Below are positions 41,772 through 49,711 of a stretch of 64,000 nt of DNA, in pieces (positions within the stretch are counted from its first letter, which is position 1; every line of letters begins with the position of its first letter). The DNA lies in contig NC_018020.1 of assembly GCF_000266885.1 (NCBI RefSeq), forward strand, positions 1,922,001 to 1,986,000, in the 5' to 3' direction. The notes beneath the pieces are model-generated. The model saw only the letters and a list, made by a program, of their open reading frames with translations, had not been told where the DNA came from and searched no databases. This DNA comes from Turneriella parva DSM 21527 (GTDB taxonomy: Bacteria > Spirochaetota > Leptospiria > Turneriellales > Turneriellaceae). Made by a program: the position numbers and the translations under genes.

Positions 41772-42791
41772 ATGAAGTTCTTTCTTTCGTCTCTTGCCAA
41801 TCTTTTCAAGGGCGACAAGATGAGACATAATTCTGCTCCGCCGTTGGTGCAGGGGCGCGGGCTATCGCGTGAGGATTTCATGCGAATCTACGAGAGCATG
41901 CCTGATTCGGCCCGCGCGCAACTGTTCGCCGGGCTCGATTTTAAACAGAAAACGCGGCTGCTTGAGCTGCTGACACCAGGGTTCAAGAAAGAAGAGGCGG
42001 CCGTCACAGCTGCCGAGCCAGAATGGCAAGCCGAAGATTTTCTGCCCGAACAAGACGAGCGCAAAATTGCGCGACTGCGGCACGTGCGCGAAGTGAAGCA
42101 GGTGCGTGAGCTCTATGCAAGCCTTGCCGAATACCCGGCGAGGTCGCTCGCCGATGTGCTCGAACCAGAGAGCGCATCGGTGGCCGCGGTGGTGTTGCTG
42201 CAGCTGGCGCATAAGCAGGCTTCAAAGGTGTTGAGTCTCATGCCAGATTTGCGTCGCGGCGAGGTTGTGCGCGCAATGGCTACAGAACGGCAGATCAGCA
42301 GCGAGGCGCTTGTCGCGCTCGGCAAAAAAATCGGTGAACGCCTGCAGAGCCTGCCGCAGGCCGAAGAGCCTCGCCTCGACGGTGTGAAGCATGTGAACGA
42401 AATTCTGAAGCTATTGGGTGTTGAAGACGCCGACCGCATTACCCGCGAAGTCAGCACTGCAGACGCGGCGCTCGGCAAAACTCTCGAAAAGAGTCGTTAT
42501 ACCTTTGAAGACCTGACGCAGCTCAGCGCGAAAGATTTTCGTCACCTTTTCAGTTCAATGCCCGATGAGAAGCTGTGGGCCCGGGCGTTGAAGGCGATCG
42601 ATCAGGGCCAGCGCAAGGCGATGCTGAGCAAATTGCCGGTCAAGCGTGCGGGCCTCATCGCCGAAGCCATGGCAGATATCAAAACGACGAGGCTCGACAG
42701 CATCGATAAAGCACGCCGCGAGATTCTGGGCCGTGCACTGCAATTGGCGGCGCGGCACGAGATACGTTTCGCCGGGAACGGATTGCACTGA
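41772..42791 (+). CDS. FliG-like protein (flagellar motor switch paralog)
   Basis: 339 residues resembling the middle and C-terminal domains of FliG: VLEPESASVAAVVLLQLAHK (in place of the EHPQ-motif segment LxxEHPQxxALIL), LDGVKHVNEILKLLG (cf. GGVKHVVEILN), FEDLTQLSAKDFRHLFSSM and KLWARALKAIDQGQRKAMLSKLP (cf. the C-terminal charged-helix region). The EHPQ motif is replaced by EPES, so it is probably not the main rotor protein. The N-terminal 110 residues are divergent. In a partner-switch operon it may be the target that links the module to motility or polar organisation; this is inference. Confidence 0.75.
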   Translation: MKFFLSSLANLFKGDKMRHNSAPPLVQGRGLSREDFMRIYESMPDSARAQLFAGLDFKQKTRLLELLTPGFKKEEAAVTAAEPEWQAEDFLPEQDERKIARLRHVREVKQVRELYASLAEYPARSLADVLEPESASVAAVVLLQLAHKQASKVLSLMPDLRRGEVVRAMATERQISSEALVALGKKIGERLQSLPQAEEPRLDGVKHVNEILKLLGVEDADRITREVSTADAALGKTLEKSRYTFEDLTQLSAKDFRHLFSSMPDEKLWARALKAIDQGQRKAMLSKLPVKRAGLIAEAMADIKTTRLDSIDKARREILGRALQLAARHEIRFAGNGLH

Positions 42792-43063
42792 AGCGCAGAC
42801 GCTACCTCATCTCTGGCCGCGTTCAGGGCGTCGGCTACCGGCAGTTTGCCTGCGACACGGCACGGCTCATGAAAATTGCCGGCTGGGTTCGCAACCTGCC
42901 GACCGGCGAAGTTGAGGCCGAGGCACAGGCCGATGAAGTGACGCTGCAGGCCTACGAAGCGAAACTGCAAAAAGGGCCTGCGCTCGCGAGGGTGCAACAG
43001 GTCGCGATTCAAGATCTGCCTGTGAACCCATCGGAAAACAAAGCATTCGAGATTCGGCGCTGA
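42788..43063 (+). CDS. acyP: Acylphosphatase with an apparent non-AUG start
   Basis: 91 residues if begun at CTG 42788 (CTG AAG CGC AGA CGC TAC), which overlaps the FliG-like TGA as CTGA; an ATT at 42782 is the other option. The first ATG in frame (42869) would remove the catalytic loop, so it cannot be right. The motif SGRVQGVGYRQF gives the phosphate-binding Arg18, and GWVRNLPTGEVE the catalytic Asn36; both are present and the total length is normal for the family. The enzyme hydrolyses acyl phosphates such as acetyl or carbamoyl phosphate. The stop overlaps the waaA ATG by one base. Confidence 0.8.
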   Translation: MKRRRYLISGRVQGVGYRQFACDTARLMKIAGWVRNLPTGEVEAEAQADEVTLQAYEAKLQKGPALARVQQVAIQDLPVNPSENKAFEIRR

Positions 43064-44319
43064 TGTGGTTCTACAACCTGCTTCTTTATACGGCATACCC
43101 GCTGTTGTGGTTAGTCTCGCGCTGGCATAAGCGCCTCGGCAAAAATTTTGATCTGAGAAAAAAACTGCCTGACTTTTCAGCAGCGCGCGGCAAACGCCAT
43201 ATCTGGTTTCACGCATCGTCTGCCGGCGAATTTGAACAGGTCAGGGCGCTCGCGATTGAGATGCGAAAAGTACATAAGGATTTCTTTTTTTCATTCAGCT
43301 TTTTCTCTGACAGCGCATGGCGCGCCCGCAAGAATGACCCGGTACCCGATGCTTTTTTCGCGTTACCTTTTGATTTTCGTCGCCGCATGCAGAGTTTGGT
43401 GGTCGCCATGAAACCCGATGCGCTCGTGATCGGTAAATACGACGCGTGGCCCAACCAGGTGAAGGCCTGTTTCGCCGCAGGCGTGCCTGTCTATGTGATC
43501 AGTGCAACGCTGCCAGAAAAATCTTCAAGGCATCGCTTTCCGTTGCGCGTTTTTTTGGCAGGCATCTACCGACCCATGCGCGCGATCTTTGCGATCAACG
43601 GCGATCACGCAGCGCGCCTCAAAAAAATTTCGCCGCACAACGTGACGGTCGCCGGAGACACTCGCTTTGATGCGATTTCGTATCGGCTGAAAGAAGGCGC
43701 GAAGCACGCGAAAGCGGTGCAGGCGCTCAGGCGGCAGCTCGGCAATAGGCATGTGATCGTCGGGGGGTCGAGTTACGCAACCTCGGAAAAACTGATTCTG
43801 CAATTCGTGCGTGCTGTGAATCAAACTGGTAATAAGAAGTTCGCCGCGGTTATAGCTCCTCACCATGTTCAGCCGCAACGTATTGCTGCGATTGAACAGC
43901 AGTGTCTCGATTCAGGTCTCACTACAGCGAAATGGAGCGACGCAAAACGCGCGCAATTTGATGTGCTGATAGTCGATGCGCTCGGCGTTTTGCCTTACCT
44001 CTACGATCTGGCGACAGTCGCTTATGTCGGGGGCGGGTTTGAGGGGTCAGTGCATTCCGTGATCGAAGCGGCGATTGCGGGAGCGCCGATTGTTACCGGG
44101 CCGCATCTCGCCAATTCGGCCGAAGCGATTGAGCTGCAGGGCCTCGGGCTCTTGACCAGCCTCGAGGCACCCGAGGCTCCGGCCTTTTATGCTGCTGTGG
44201 AAAACCTGTGCAAAACCCGCGCCGCAACCTCGAAGCAGCTGAAAGCCTACTTCAGACAAAGAGTGGGCGTGAGCAGGCGAATTTTGCATACTGTGATGGA
44301 CGACCTGTACAAACAGTAA
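43063..44319 (+). CDS. waaA: 3-deoxy-D-manno-octulosonic acid (Kdo) transferase
   Basis: 418 residues. A membrane-anchored GT-B enzyme (N-terminal hydrophobic [20 protein letters not shown]) that attaches Kdo to lipid A precursor. The N-terminal [14 protein letters not shown] carries the catalytic Glu seen in all WaaA proteins, [13 protein letters not shown] replaces the usual E(T/L)E(L/I)WPN, and [21 protein letters not shown] and [17 protein letters not shown] follow. The KYDAWPN variant is somewhat unusual. The gene is translationally coupled to acyP (TGATG) and is followed 11 bp later by clpP. Identification is good; the number of Kdo residues added is not predictable. Confidence 0.88.
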   Translation: MWFYNLLLYTAYPLLWLVSRWHKRLGKNFDLRKKLPDFSAARGKRHIWFHASSAGEFEQVRALAIEMRKVHKDFFFSFSFFSDSAWRARKNDPVPDAFFALPFDFRRRMQSLVVAMKPDALVIGKYDAWPNQVKACFAAGVPVYVISATLPEKSSRHRFPLRVFLAGIYRPMRAIFAINGDHAARLKKISPHNVTVAGDTRFDAISYRLKEGAKHAKAVQALRRQLGNRHVIVGGSSYATSEKLILQFVRAVNQTGNKKFAAVIAPHHVQPQRIAAIEQQCLDSGLTTAKWSDAKRAQFDVLIVDALGVLPYLYDLATVAYVGGGFEGSVHSVIEAAIAGAPIVTGPHLANSAEAIELQGLGLLTSLEAPEAPAFYAAVENLCKTRAATSKQLKAYFRQRVGVSRRILHTVMDDLYKQ

Positions 44320-44330
44320 GAAGGGGAATT

Positions 44331-44942
44331 ATGGCATACGCACCAATTGTGATCGAACAGACGAACCGTGGCGAGCGCCACTACGATATATACTCGCGCC
44401 TGCTCAAAGACAGAATCATTTTTCTGGGCTTTCAGCTCGACGACGCCTATGCAAACGTGATCATTGCACAGCTGCTTTTTCTCGAATCTGAAGACCCAGA
44501 GAAAGACATCTATCTTTATATCAACTCACCGGGCGGCTACGTTTCGGCGGGCCTCGCCATCTATGACACCATTCAGCTGATTCGCCCCGAAGTGCGCACG
44601 GTATGCACCGGGCAGGCCTCGAATATCGCGGCGCTGATACTCGCGGCAGGGGCAAAAGGCAAGCGTTCTGCGCTGCCACACTCACGTATTTTGCTGCACC
44701 AGCCAATGGGCGGTGCATCAGGCCAGGCCTCTGATATTGAAATTCAGGCGCGCGAGGTGTTGCGTATTCGTGACACCCTGAACGGCCTTTACCAGCAGCA
44801 CACGGGGCAGACGCTCGAGAAAATCGAACAAGAGACAGAACGCGACCTCTATATGGATGCCGCCGAAGCGGTCAAATGGGGTCTCATCGACTATGTCATT
44901 TCGGCTCGCCCCGAAAATACCTCGAAAGAAATCGCGAGTTAA
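44331..44942 (+). CDS. clpP: ClpP-family protein with the nucleophile Ser replaced by Asn
   Basis: 203 residues from ATG at 44331, with AAGGGGAA before it. It is collinear with ClpP over the full length: [57 protein letters not shown]. Where active ClpP has GQAAS(M/I), this has GQASNIAAL: the usual Ser98 is Asn98, with Ser at 97. His123 and Asp172 are kept. It is therefore either inactive, acting like cyanobacterial ClpR in a mixed ring with another ClpP, or uses Ser97. It lies 19 bp before clpX, whose LGF loop for ClpP docking is present. Confidence 0.88.
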   Translation: MAYAPIVIEQTNRGERHYDIYSRLLKDRIIFLGFQLDDAYANVIIAQLLFLESEDPEKDIYLYINSPGGYVSAGLAIYDTIQLIRPEVRTVCTGQASNIAALILAAGAKGKRSALPHSRILLHQPMGGASGQASDIEIQAREVLRIRDTLNGLYQQHTGQTLEKIEQETERDLYMDAAEAVKWGLIDYVISARPENTSKEIAS

Positions 44943-44961
44943 ACGATAATAAAGAGATAAG

Positions 44962-46329
44962 ATGGCTGAGCGTCGTAGTTATGATTCGGGCAACCATTGC
45001 TCATTTTGCGGTAAAGAACAGGCAAAAGTAAACCGCCTGATAGCAGGCCCCGGTGTGCATATCTGCGACGAATGCGTGCAGCTGTGTAACGGTATCTTGG
45101 CCGATGATCTTGAAAAGCAGGCGGCGCCGGCAACCGTACAGAAGTTGCCCAAACCTGCAGAAATCAAGAAGACCCTCGATGAGTACGTTATTGGGCAAGA
45201 CGCGGCAAAACGTGCGCTTTCGGTAGCTGTCTACAATCATTACAAGCGGCTGCAGTACGAGAAAGACGTTAACTCGAAAAATGGCGGTAAGTTCTTGCGC
45301 AAGCACGCTGCCGGTGAAACCGCCAATGTCGAAATTGACAAATCGAATATTCTGCTGATCGGCCCCACGGGTTCGGGTAAAACATTTCTTGCGCAGACGC
45401 TCGCGCGCATTCTGCAGGTGCCCTGCGCTCTGGTCGATGCGACTGCACTCACCGAAGCCGGTTATGTCGGTGAAGACGTTGAGAACATTTTGCTGCGTCT
45501 CTACCAGAACTCAGACGCAAATGTCGAAAAGGCGCAGACGGGTATCATATACATCGACGAAATCGACAAGATCGCACGCAAATCAGATAACCCGTCGATT
45601 ACCCGTGACGTTTCGGGCGAAGGCGTGCAGCAGGCGCTGCTCAAAATCATCGAAGGCACGGTCGCGAGCGTACCCCCGGTAGGCGGTCGCAAGCACCCCC
45701 ATCAGGATTTTATCCAGATGGATACCCGCAATATTCTGTTTATCTGCGGTGGCGCGTTTGAAGGCCTTGACAGGGTCGTTTCGCGCCGCGTTGAGAAGTC
45801 GACGCTCGGTTTCGATTTTCAGGCTCCCAAGCGCAAAGACCAGTCGGGCGAATACCTGCGCCAGGTAACACCCGATGACCTGATGAAATACGGATTGATT
45901 CCTGAATTTATTGGCCGTTTGCCTATCATTCGCTCGCTCGACAACCTTGACGAAGCCTCGATGGTAAAGATACTCACCGAACCGCGTAATGCGCTCATTA
46001 AGCAGTACAAAAAAATATTTGAGCTCGAAGGCATTAAGCTGACATTCGAAGACGCCGCCATACAGGCGATCGCGGCTAAAGCGCTCACGCGCGAAACCGG
46101 CGCGCGGGGTCTGCGCGCGATCGTCGAAGACGCGATGATGGACCTCATGTTTGAAATACCAACGATGATCGGTGTCGATGAAGTCATTATCACACGCGAG
46201 ATGATCGAATCGGGAGAGAAGGCGCGCATTATCACGCGTGCTGAAACCGATAAAGAGCGCAGCCGCAAAGGCAAAGCGGCAGAGAACGCCGCCGAGAGTT
46301 ACGAAATTCCGCCGGAGAAAATGGCTTAA
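44962..46329 (+). CDS. clpX: ATP-dependent protease ATPase subunit ClpX
   Basis: 455 residues. N-terminal zinc-binding domain with CSFC and CDEC (about 13-41), Walker [13 protein letters not shown], Walker [10 protein letters not shown], sensor/arginine-finger region ([10 protein letters not shown]) and C-terminal [12 protein letters not shown]. The ClpP-docking loop reads STLGFDF, so LGF in place of IGF, a conservative change. It unfolds tagged proteins for ClpP. The stop overlaps the lon ATG (TAATG), so clpP, clpX and lon are co-transcribed. Confidence 0.97.
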   Translation: MAERRSYDSGNHCSFCGKEQAKVNRLIAGPGVHICDECVQLCNGILADDLEKQAAPATVQKLPKPAEIKKTLDEYVIGQDAAKRALSVAVYNHYKRLQYEKDVNSKNGGKFLRKHAAGETANVEIDKSNILLIGPTGSGKTFLAQTLARILQVPCALVDATALTEAGYVGEDVENILLRLYQNSDANVEKAQTGIIYIDEIDKIARKSDNPSITRDVSGEGVQQALLKIIEGTVASVPPVGGRKHPHQDFIQMDTRNILFICGGAFEGLDRVVSRRVEKSTLGFDFQAPKRKDQSGEYLRQVTPDDLMKYGLIPEFIGRLPIIRSLDNLDEASMVKILTEPRNALIKQYKKIFELEGIKLTFEDAAIQAIAAKALTRETGARGLRAIVEDAMMDLMFEIPTMIGVDEVIITREMIESGEKARIITRAETDKERSRKGKAAENAAESYEIPPEKMA

Positions 46330-48785
46330 TGGGCCAAGAGACCACAACGAATTCTGCCGAAGCGATTCGTTATCCGCTGCTGCCGCTGCGCGATATGGTG
46401 ATATTTCCCGGCAGCGTCACCTCGATCTTCGTCGGGCGCGAAAAATCGATGGAAGCCACGCGCCGCGCGATGGACTCAGACCGCCGCATTCTGCTGGCGA
46501 CGCAGCGAAACGCCGAAATCACAATACCTGGCCTCAGCGATCTTTACGAGACAGCGGTTGCCGGTGAAATTCTGCAATTGCTCAAGATGCCCGACAATAC
46601 CTATAAGGTATTAATCGAAGGCCTGTCGCGGGTCAAGCTCGTCGATGTCGACAGCAGCGATGAAACCTGCCCGTACGCGGTCGCCGTTTTCGCCAGGTCG
46701 GCTGAGCCCGAAGGTGAAAAAGAACAGCATTTATATGAGAAATCCGTCATTAAGCTGATTGACGCGTTTGAACGGCTGAATGAACAGCAGACTTTTCTTT
46801 CGGTCGAAGCGTGGCGCGAACTCAGGGCGAAGAACCAGCCCGAGCGCCTGATCTTCGCGGTGGCTGAAAGCCTGCGCATACCGTTCGTCGAACTGCAAGA
46901 TATTCTCGGCACCGACAGCCTGTGGGAAAGAGCTGAAAAAGTCAAAGCGGCGATGGAAAACCAACTCGAACTCTCGCGGCTCGAGGGACAGATACACGAC
47001 AAAGTGCGCGCGCAGCTCGATAAGATGCAGCGCCAGTATTATCTGCAAGAACAGATCAAGGCGATTCGCGACGAAATGGGTGAAACCGAGCCCGACGAAT
47101 TTGAAACGCTGCGCAAGCGCGCGAAGGCCAAGACCTGGCCCGACGACATCAGGCAAAAGGCCGAGTCTGAAATTCGCAAGCTCGAGAAGATGCCGCCGAT
47201 GTCGGCCGAATCGGGTGTGATTCGCAATTATCTCGACTGGCTGCTCGACCTGCCTTTCAGCGAAGCGACGACCGACAATGCCGACATCGCGCAGGCAGAA
47301 AAGATTCTCGAAGAGAGCCATTATGGGCTCGAAAAGATCAAAGACCGCATTCTTGAATTCATCGCCGTGCGCCAGCTTTCGCCCGAACCGCGCGGCCCGA
47401 TTCTTTGCCTGTCGGGCCCGCCGGGTGTGGGCAAAACGAGTCTTGCGCGTTCGCTCGCCGACAGCCTTGGCCGCAAATTCGTACGCATTGCATTAGGTGG
47501 GGTTCGCGACGAAGCTGAAATTCGCGGCCACCGCCGAACCTACATCGGCTCGATGCCGGGGCGTATTATCGCAGCTCTCAAGAAAGCTAAAGTCAATAAT
47601 CCCGTCATTTTGCTCGATGAAATCGACAAGATCTCGTCTGACTTTCGCGGCAATCCGGCGGCGGCGCTGCTTGAAGTGCTAGACCCTGAGCAAAACAAAG
47701 AATTTACCGACCACTATCTCGACCTGCCGTTCGATCTGTCGAAGGCGCTTTTTGTCGCAACCGCAAACGTCACGCACTCGATACCCGAGCCGCTGCTCGA
47801 TCGCCTTGAAATTATTCAACTTTCGGGTTATACCGAGATGGAAAAAATTCAGATCGCGAACAAGTACCTGATACCGCGCCAGATTGATGAAAACGGCATC
47901 AAGGGTGTCGAGCTCGAATACACGAACAAATCGCTCGCATACATCATTCGCCACTACACCAAAGAAGCTGGCGTGAGGCAATTTGAGCGCGAACTCGCAC
48001 AGATCGGCCGCAAGATTGCGCGCGAAGTCGTTGAGAAGAAGAACGATACTGCGACCTTCGCGCTCGACAAACAAAAAATAATCCAGTATCTCGGCCCCGC
48101 GAAATATCTCTACACGCGCAAAGAATCAGAAAACCCTGTGGGCAAAGTCAGCGGTCTCGCCTGGACTTCAGCAGGGGGGGATATCCTCAATATCGAAGTT
48201 GCTTTCGCGCACGGCAAAGGCAACCTGAGTCTCACGGGAAATCTCGGCGACGTGATGAAAGAATCGGCGAGCACTGCGCTCGGTTTTGTGCGGTCGCAGG
48301 CGCATTTTCTGGGCCTCAGTCCCGACTTTTTCGAGAAGAACGACATCTTTATTCACGTTCCCGAAGGTGCGATACCCAAAGACGGGCCTTCAGCGGGCAT
48401 TACGCTTGTGACAGCGATCATTTCAGCGCTCACGCAGCGCGGAGTTCTAAGCCACATCGCGATGACCGGTGAGGTAACGTTGCGCGGCAACGTGCTGCCG
48501 ATTGGCGGACTCAAAGAAAAGGTGCTCGCGGCCTTTCGCGGCGGCATCACGCATGTGATTTGCCCGAAAGATAACCAGAAAGACTTCGAAGAGATTCCCG
48601 CGAGCATTCGCCAGCAGATGCAGTTCTCATTTGTTTCTCACGTGCGCGAGGTGATTGTGCTCGCGCTCGTGCAGGGCAGCAGCATCTTTCAGGAAAAATC
48701 GGGGCTGGCTTTCTACGCGACACACCTTACCGGCGCCGCAGCAGCACCGATAGCCACCGGCCCCACGACGACGCAGCCCATGTAA
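46329..48785 (+). CDS. lon: ATP-dependent protease Lon (LonA)
   Basis: 818 residues. N-terminal LAN domain (YPLLPLRDMVIFPGSVTSIF), coiled-coil region with QRQYYLQEQIKAIRDEMGE, AAA+ with Walker A GPPGVGKTSLARSLA and Walker B VILLDEIDK, and a C-terminal protease domain with Ser688 in KDGPSAGITL and Lys731 in GGLKEKVLAAFRGG as the catalytic dyad, 43 residues apart as in E. coli. It degrades misfolded and short-lived regulatory proteins. Last gene of the clp operon; its ATG overlaps the clpX stop. Confidence 0.97.
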   Translation: MGQETTTNSAEAIRYPLLPLRDMVIFPGSVTSIFVGREKSMEATRRAMDSDRRILLATQRNAEITIPGLSDLYETAVAGEILQLLKMPDNTYKVLIEGLSRVKLVDVDSSDETCPYAVAVFARSAEPEGEKEQHLYEKSVIKLIDAFERLNEQQTFLSVEAWRELRAKNQPERLIFAVAESLRIPFVELQDILGTDSLWERAEKVKAAMENQLELSRLEGQIHDKVRAQLDKMQRQYYLQEQIKAIRDEMGETEPDEFETLRKRAKAKTWPDDIRQKAESEIRKLEKMPPMSAESGVIRNYLDWLLDLPFSEATTDNADIAQAEKILEESHYGLEKIKDRILEFIAVRQLSPEPRGPILCLSGPPGVGKTSLARSLADSLGRKFVRIALGGVRDEAEIRGHRRTYIGSMPGRIIAALKKAKVNNPVILLDEIDKISSDFRGNPAAALLEVLDPEQNKEFTDHYLDLPFDLSKALFVATANVTHSIPEPLLDRLEIIQLSGYTEMEKIQIANKYLIPRQIDENGIKGVELEYTNKSLAYIIRHYTKEAGVRQFERELAQIGRKIAREVVEKKNDTATFALDKQKIIQYLGPAKYLYTRKESENPVGKVSGLAWTSAGGDILNIEVAFAHGKGNLSLTGNLGDVMKESASTALGFVRSQAHFLGLSPDFFEKNDIFIHVPEGAIPKDGPSAGITLVTAIISALTQRGVLSHIAMTGEVTLRGNVLPIGGLKEKVLAAFRGGITHVICPKDNQKDFEEIPASIRQQMQFSFVSHVREVIVLALVQGSSIFQEKSGLAFYATHLTGAAAAPIATGPTTTQPM

Positions 48786-48868
48786 ACCGGGTTCACCCGC
48801 GCCCATTTGCGACGGCAGCGAAAGCCGCCTGTGCTTGACCCTCTGAACGACCGACCGAAGTCACCCCG

Positions 48869-49705
48869 ATGACACCTTGGCAGGCCGCAACTCTCGGCAT
48901 CATCGAAGGCCTTACCGAATTTTTGCCTGTCTCTTCGACAGGCCACATGATTCTCGCGAGCGCGCTGATGGAGATCAAAGGCGACTTCGTCAAAACTTTT
49001 GAAATCGCGATTCAGCTCGGCGCCATCGCGGCGGTGTTCGCGCTCTACGTGCGCCGGTTTCTAAAAGAACCGCGACTCTATTTCATTCTCGCCGTCGCAT
49101 TCATACCGACAGGCATAGCCGGCCTCGCAGTTTACAAATACATCAAGGCTCTGCTCTTTAACCCGGTTTCGGTCTCTGTCGCGCTCATCGCCGGTGGCGT
49201 CGTGCTGCTGTTCTTCGATCGCCTTATCGCACGACGCCATGCACTGCAACCGGCTCACGACCATGGTTCGACTAAGCACCAAAATCGGAGACCCGAAACG
49301 GGTCACACCACAGGTGATGTCGGTATCACACCCAAGACTGCATTCGTCATCGGCATCTTTCAAACGCTGTCGCTTGTGCCTGGCGTCTCGCGCGCGGCGG
49401 CGACAATCGGCGGTGGCCTCGTGATGGGCCTCAACCGTGTGCGCGCCGTCGAATTTTCTTTCTTGCTCGCGGTGCCGACCATGGTCGTCGCGACCGCCTA
49501 CGATCTTTTCAAACAGCGCGAAACGCTCAACGCAGCGCACCTCGACCTGTTGGCTATCGGCGCAGTTGTAGCGTTTGCTTTCGCCCTGCTGGCGGTGCGT
49601 TTTTTTGTCGGATTTATTTCGAAACGTGGCTTTTTCGTGTTTGGGGTTTACCGCATAATTGCCGGGGTTATTTTTCTGATTTATTTCTGGGGGCGGAGCT
49701 TTTAG
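48869..49705 (+). CDS. uppP: Undecaprenyl-diphosphatase (BacA/UppP)
   Basis: 278 residues, membrane protein with about eight helices. GIIEGLTEFLPVSSTGH at about residues 10-26 and VPGVSRAAATIGGGL carry the catalytic Glu/Ser/Arg signatures of UppP. It recycles undecaprenyl pyrophosphate for peptidoglycan and O-antigen synthesis, and gives bacitracin tolerance. A hydrophilic insertion of about 30 residues (ARRHALQPAHDHG ... GHTTGDV) lies in the central loop. It starts 83 bp after lon and probably has its own promoter. Confidence 0.95.
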   Translation: MTPWQAATLGIIEGLTEFLPVSSTGHMILASALMEIKGDFVKTFEIAIQLGAIAAVFALYVRRFLKEPRLYFILAVAFIPTGIAGLAVYKYIKALLFNPVSVSVALIAGGVVLLFFDRLIARRHALQPAHDHGSTKHQNRRPETGHTTGDVGITPKTAFVIGIFQTLSLVPGVSRAAATIGGGLVMGLNRVRAVEFSFLLAVPTMVVATAYDLFKQRETLNAAHLDLLAIGAVVAFAFALLAVRFFVGFISKRGFFVFGVYRIIAGVIFLIYFWGRSF

Positions 49706-49711
49706 GCCACT

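Noticed and set aside
45583-46347. 254-residue minus-strand ORF antisense to clpX
   Set aside because: Shadow of the highly conserved clpX frame.
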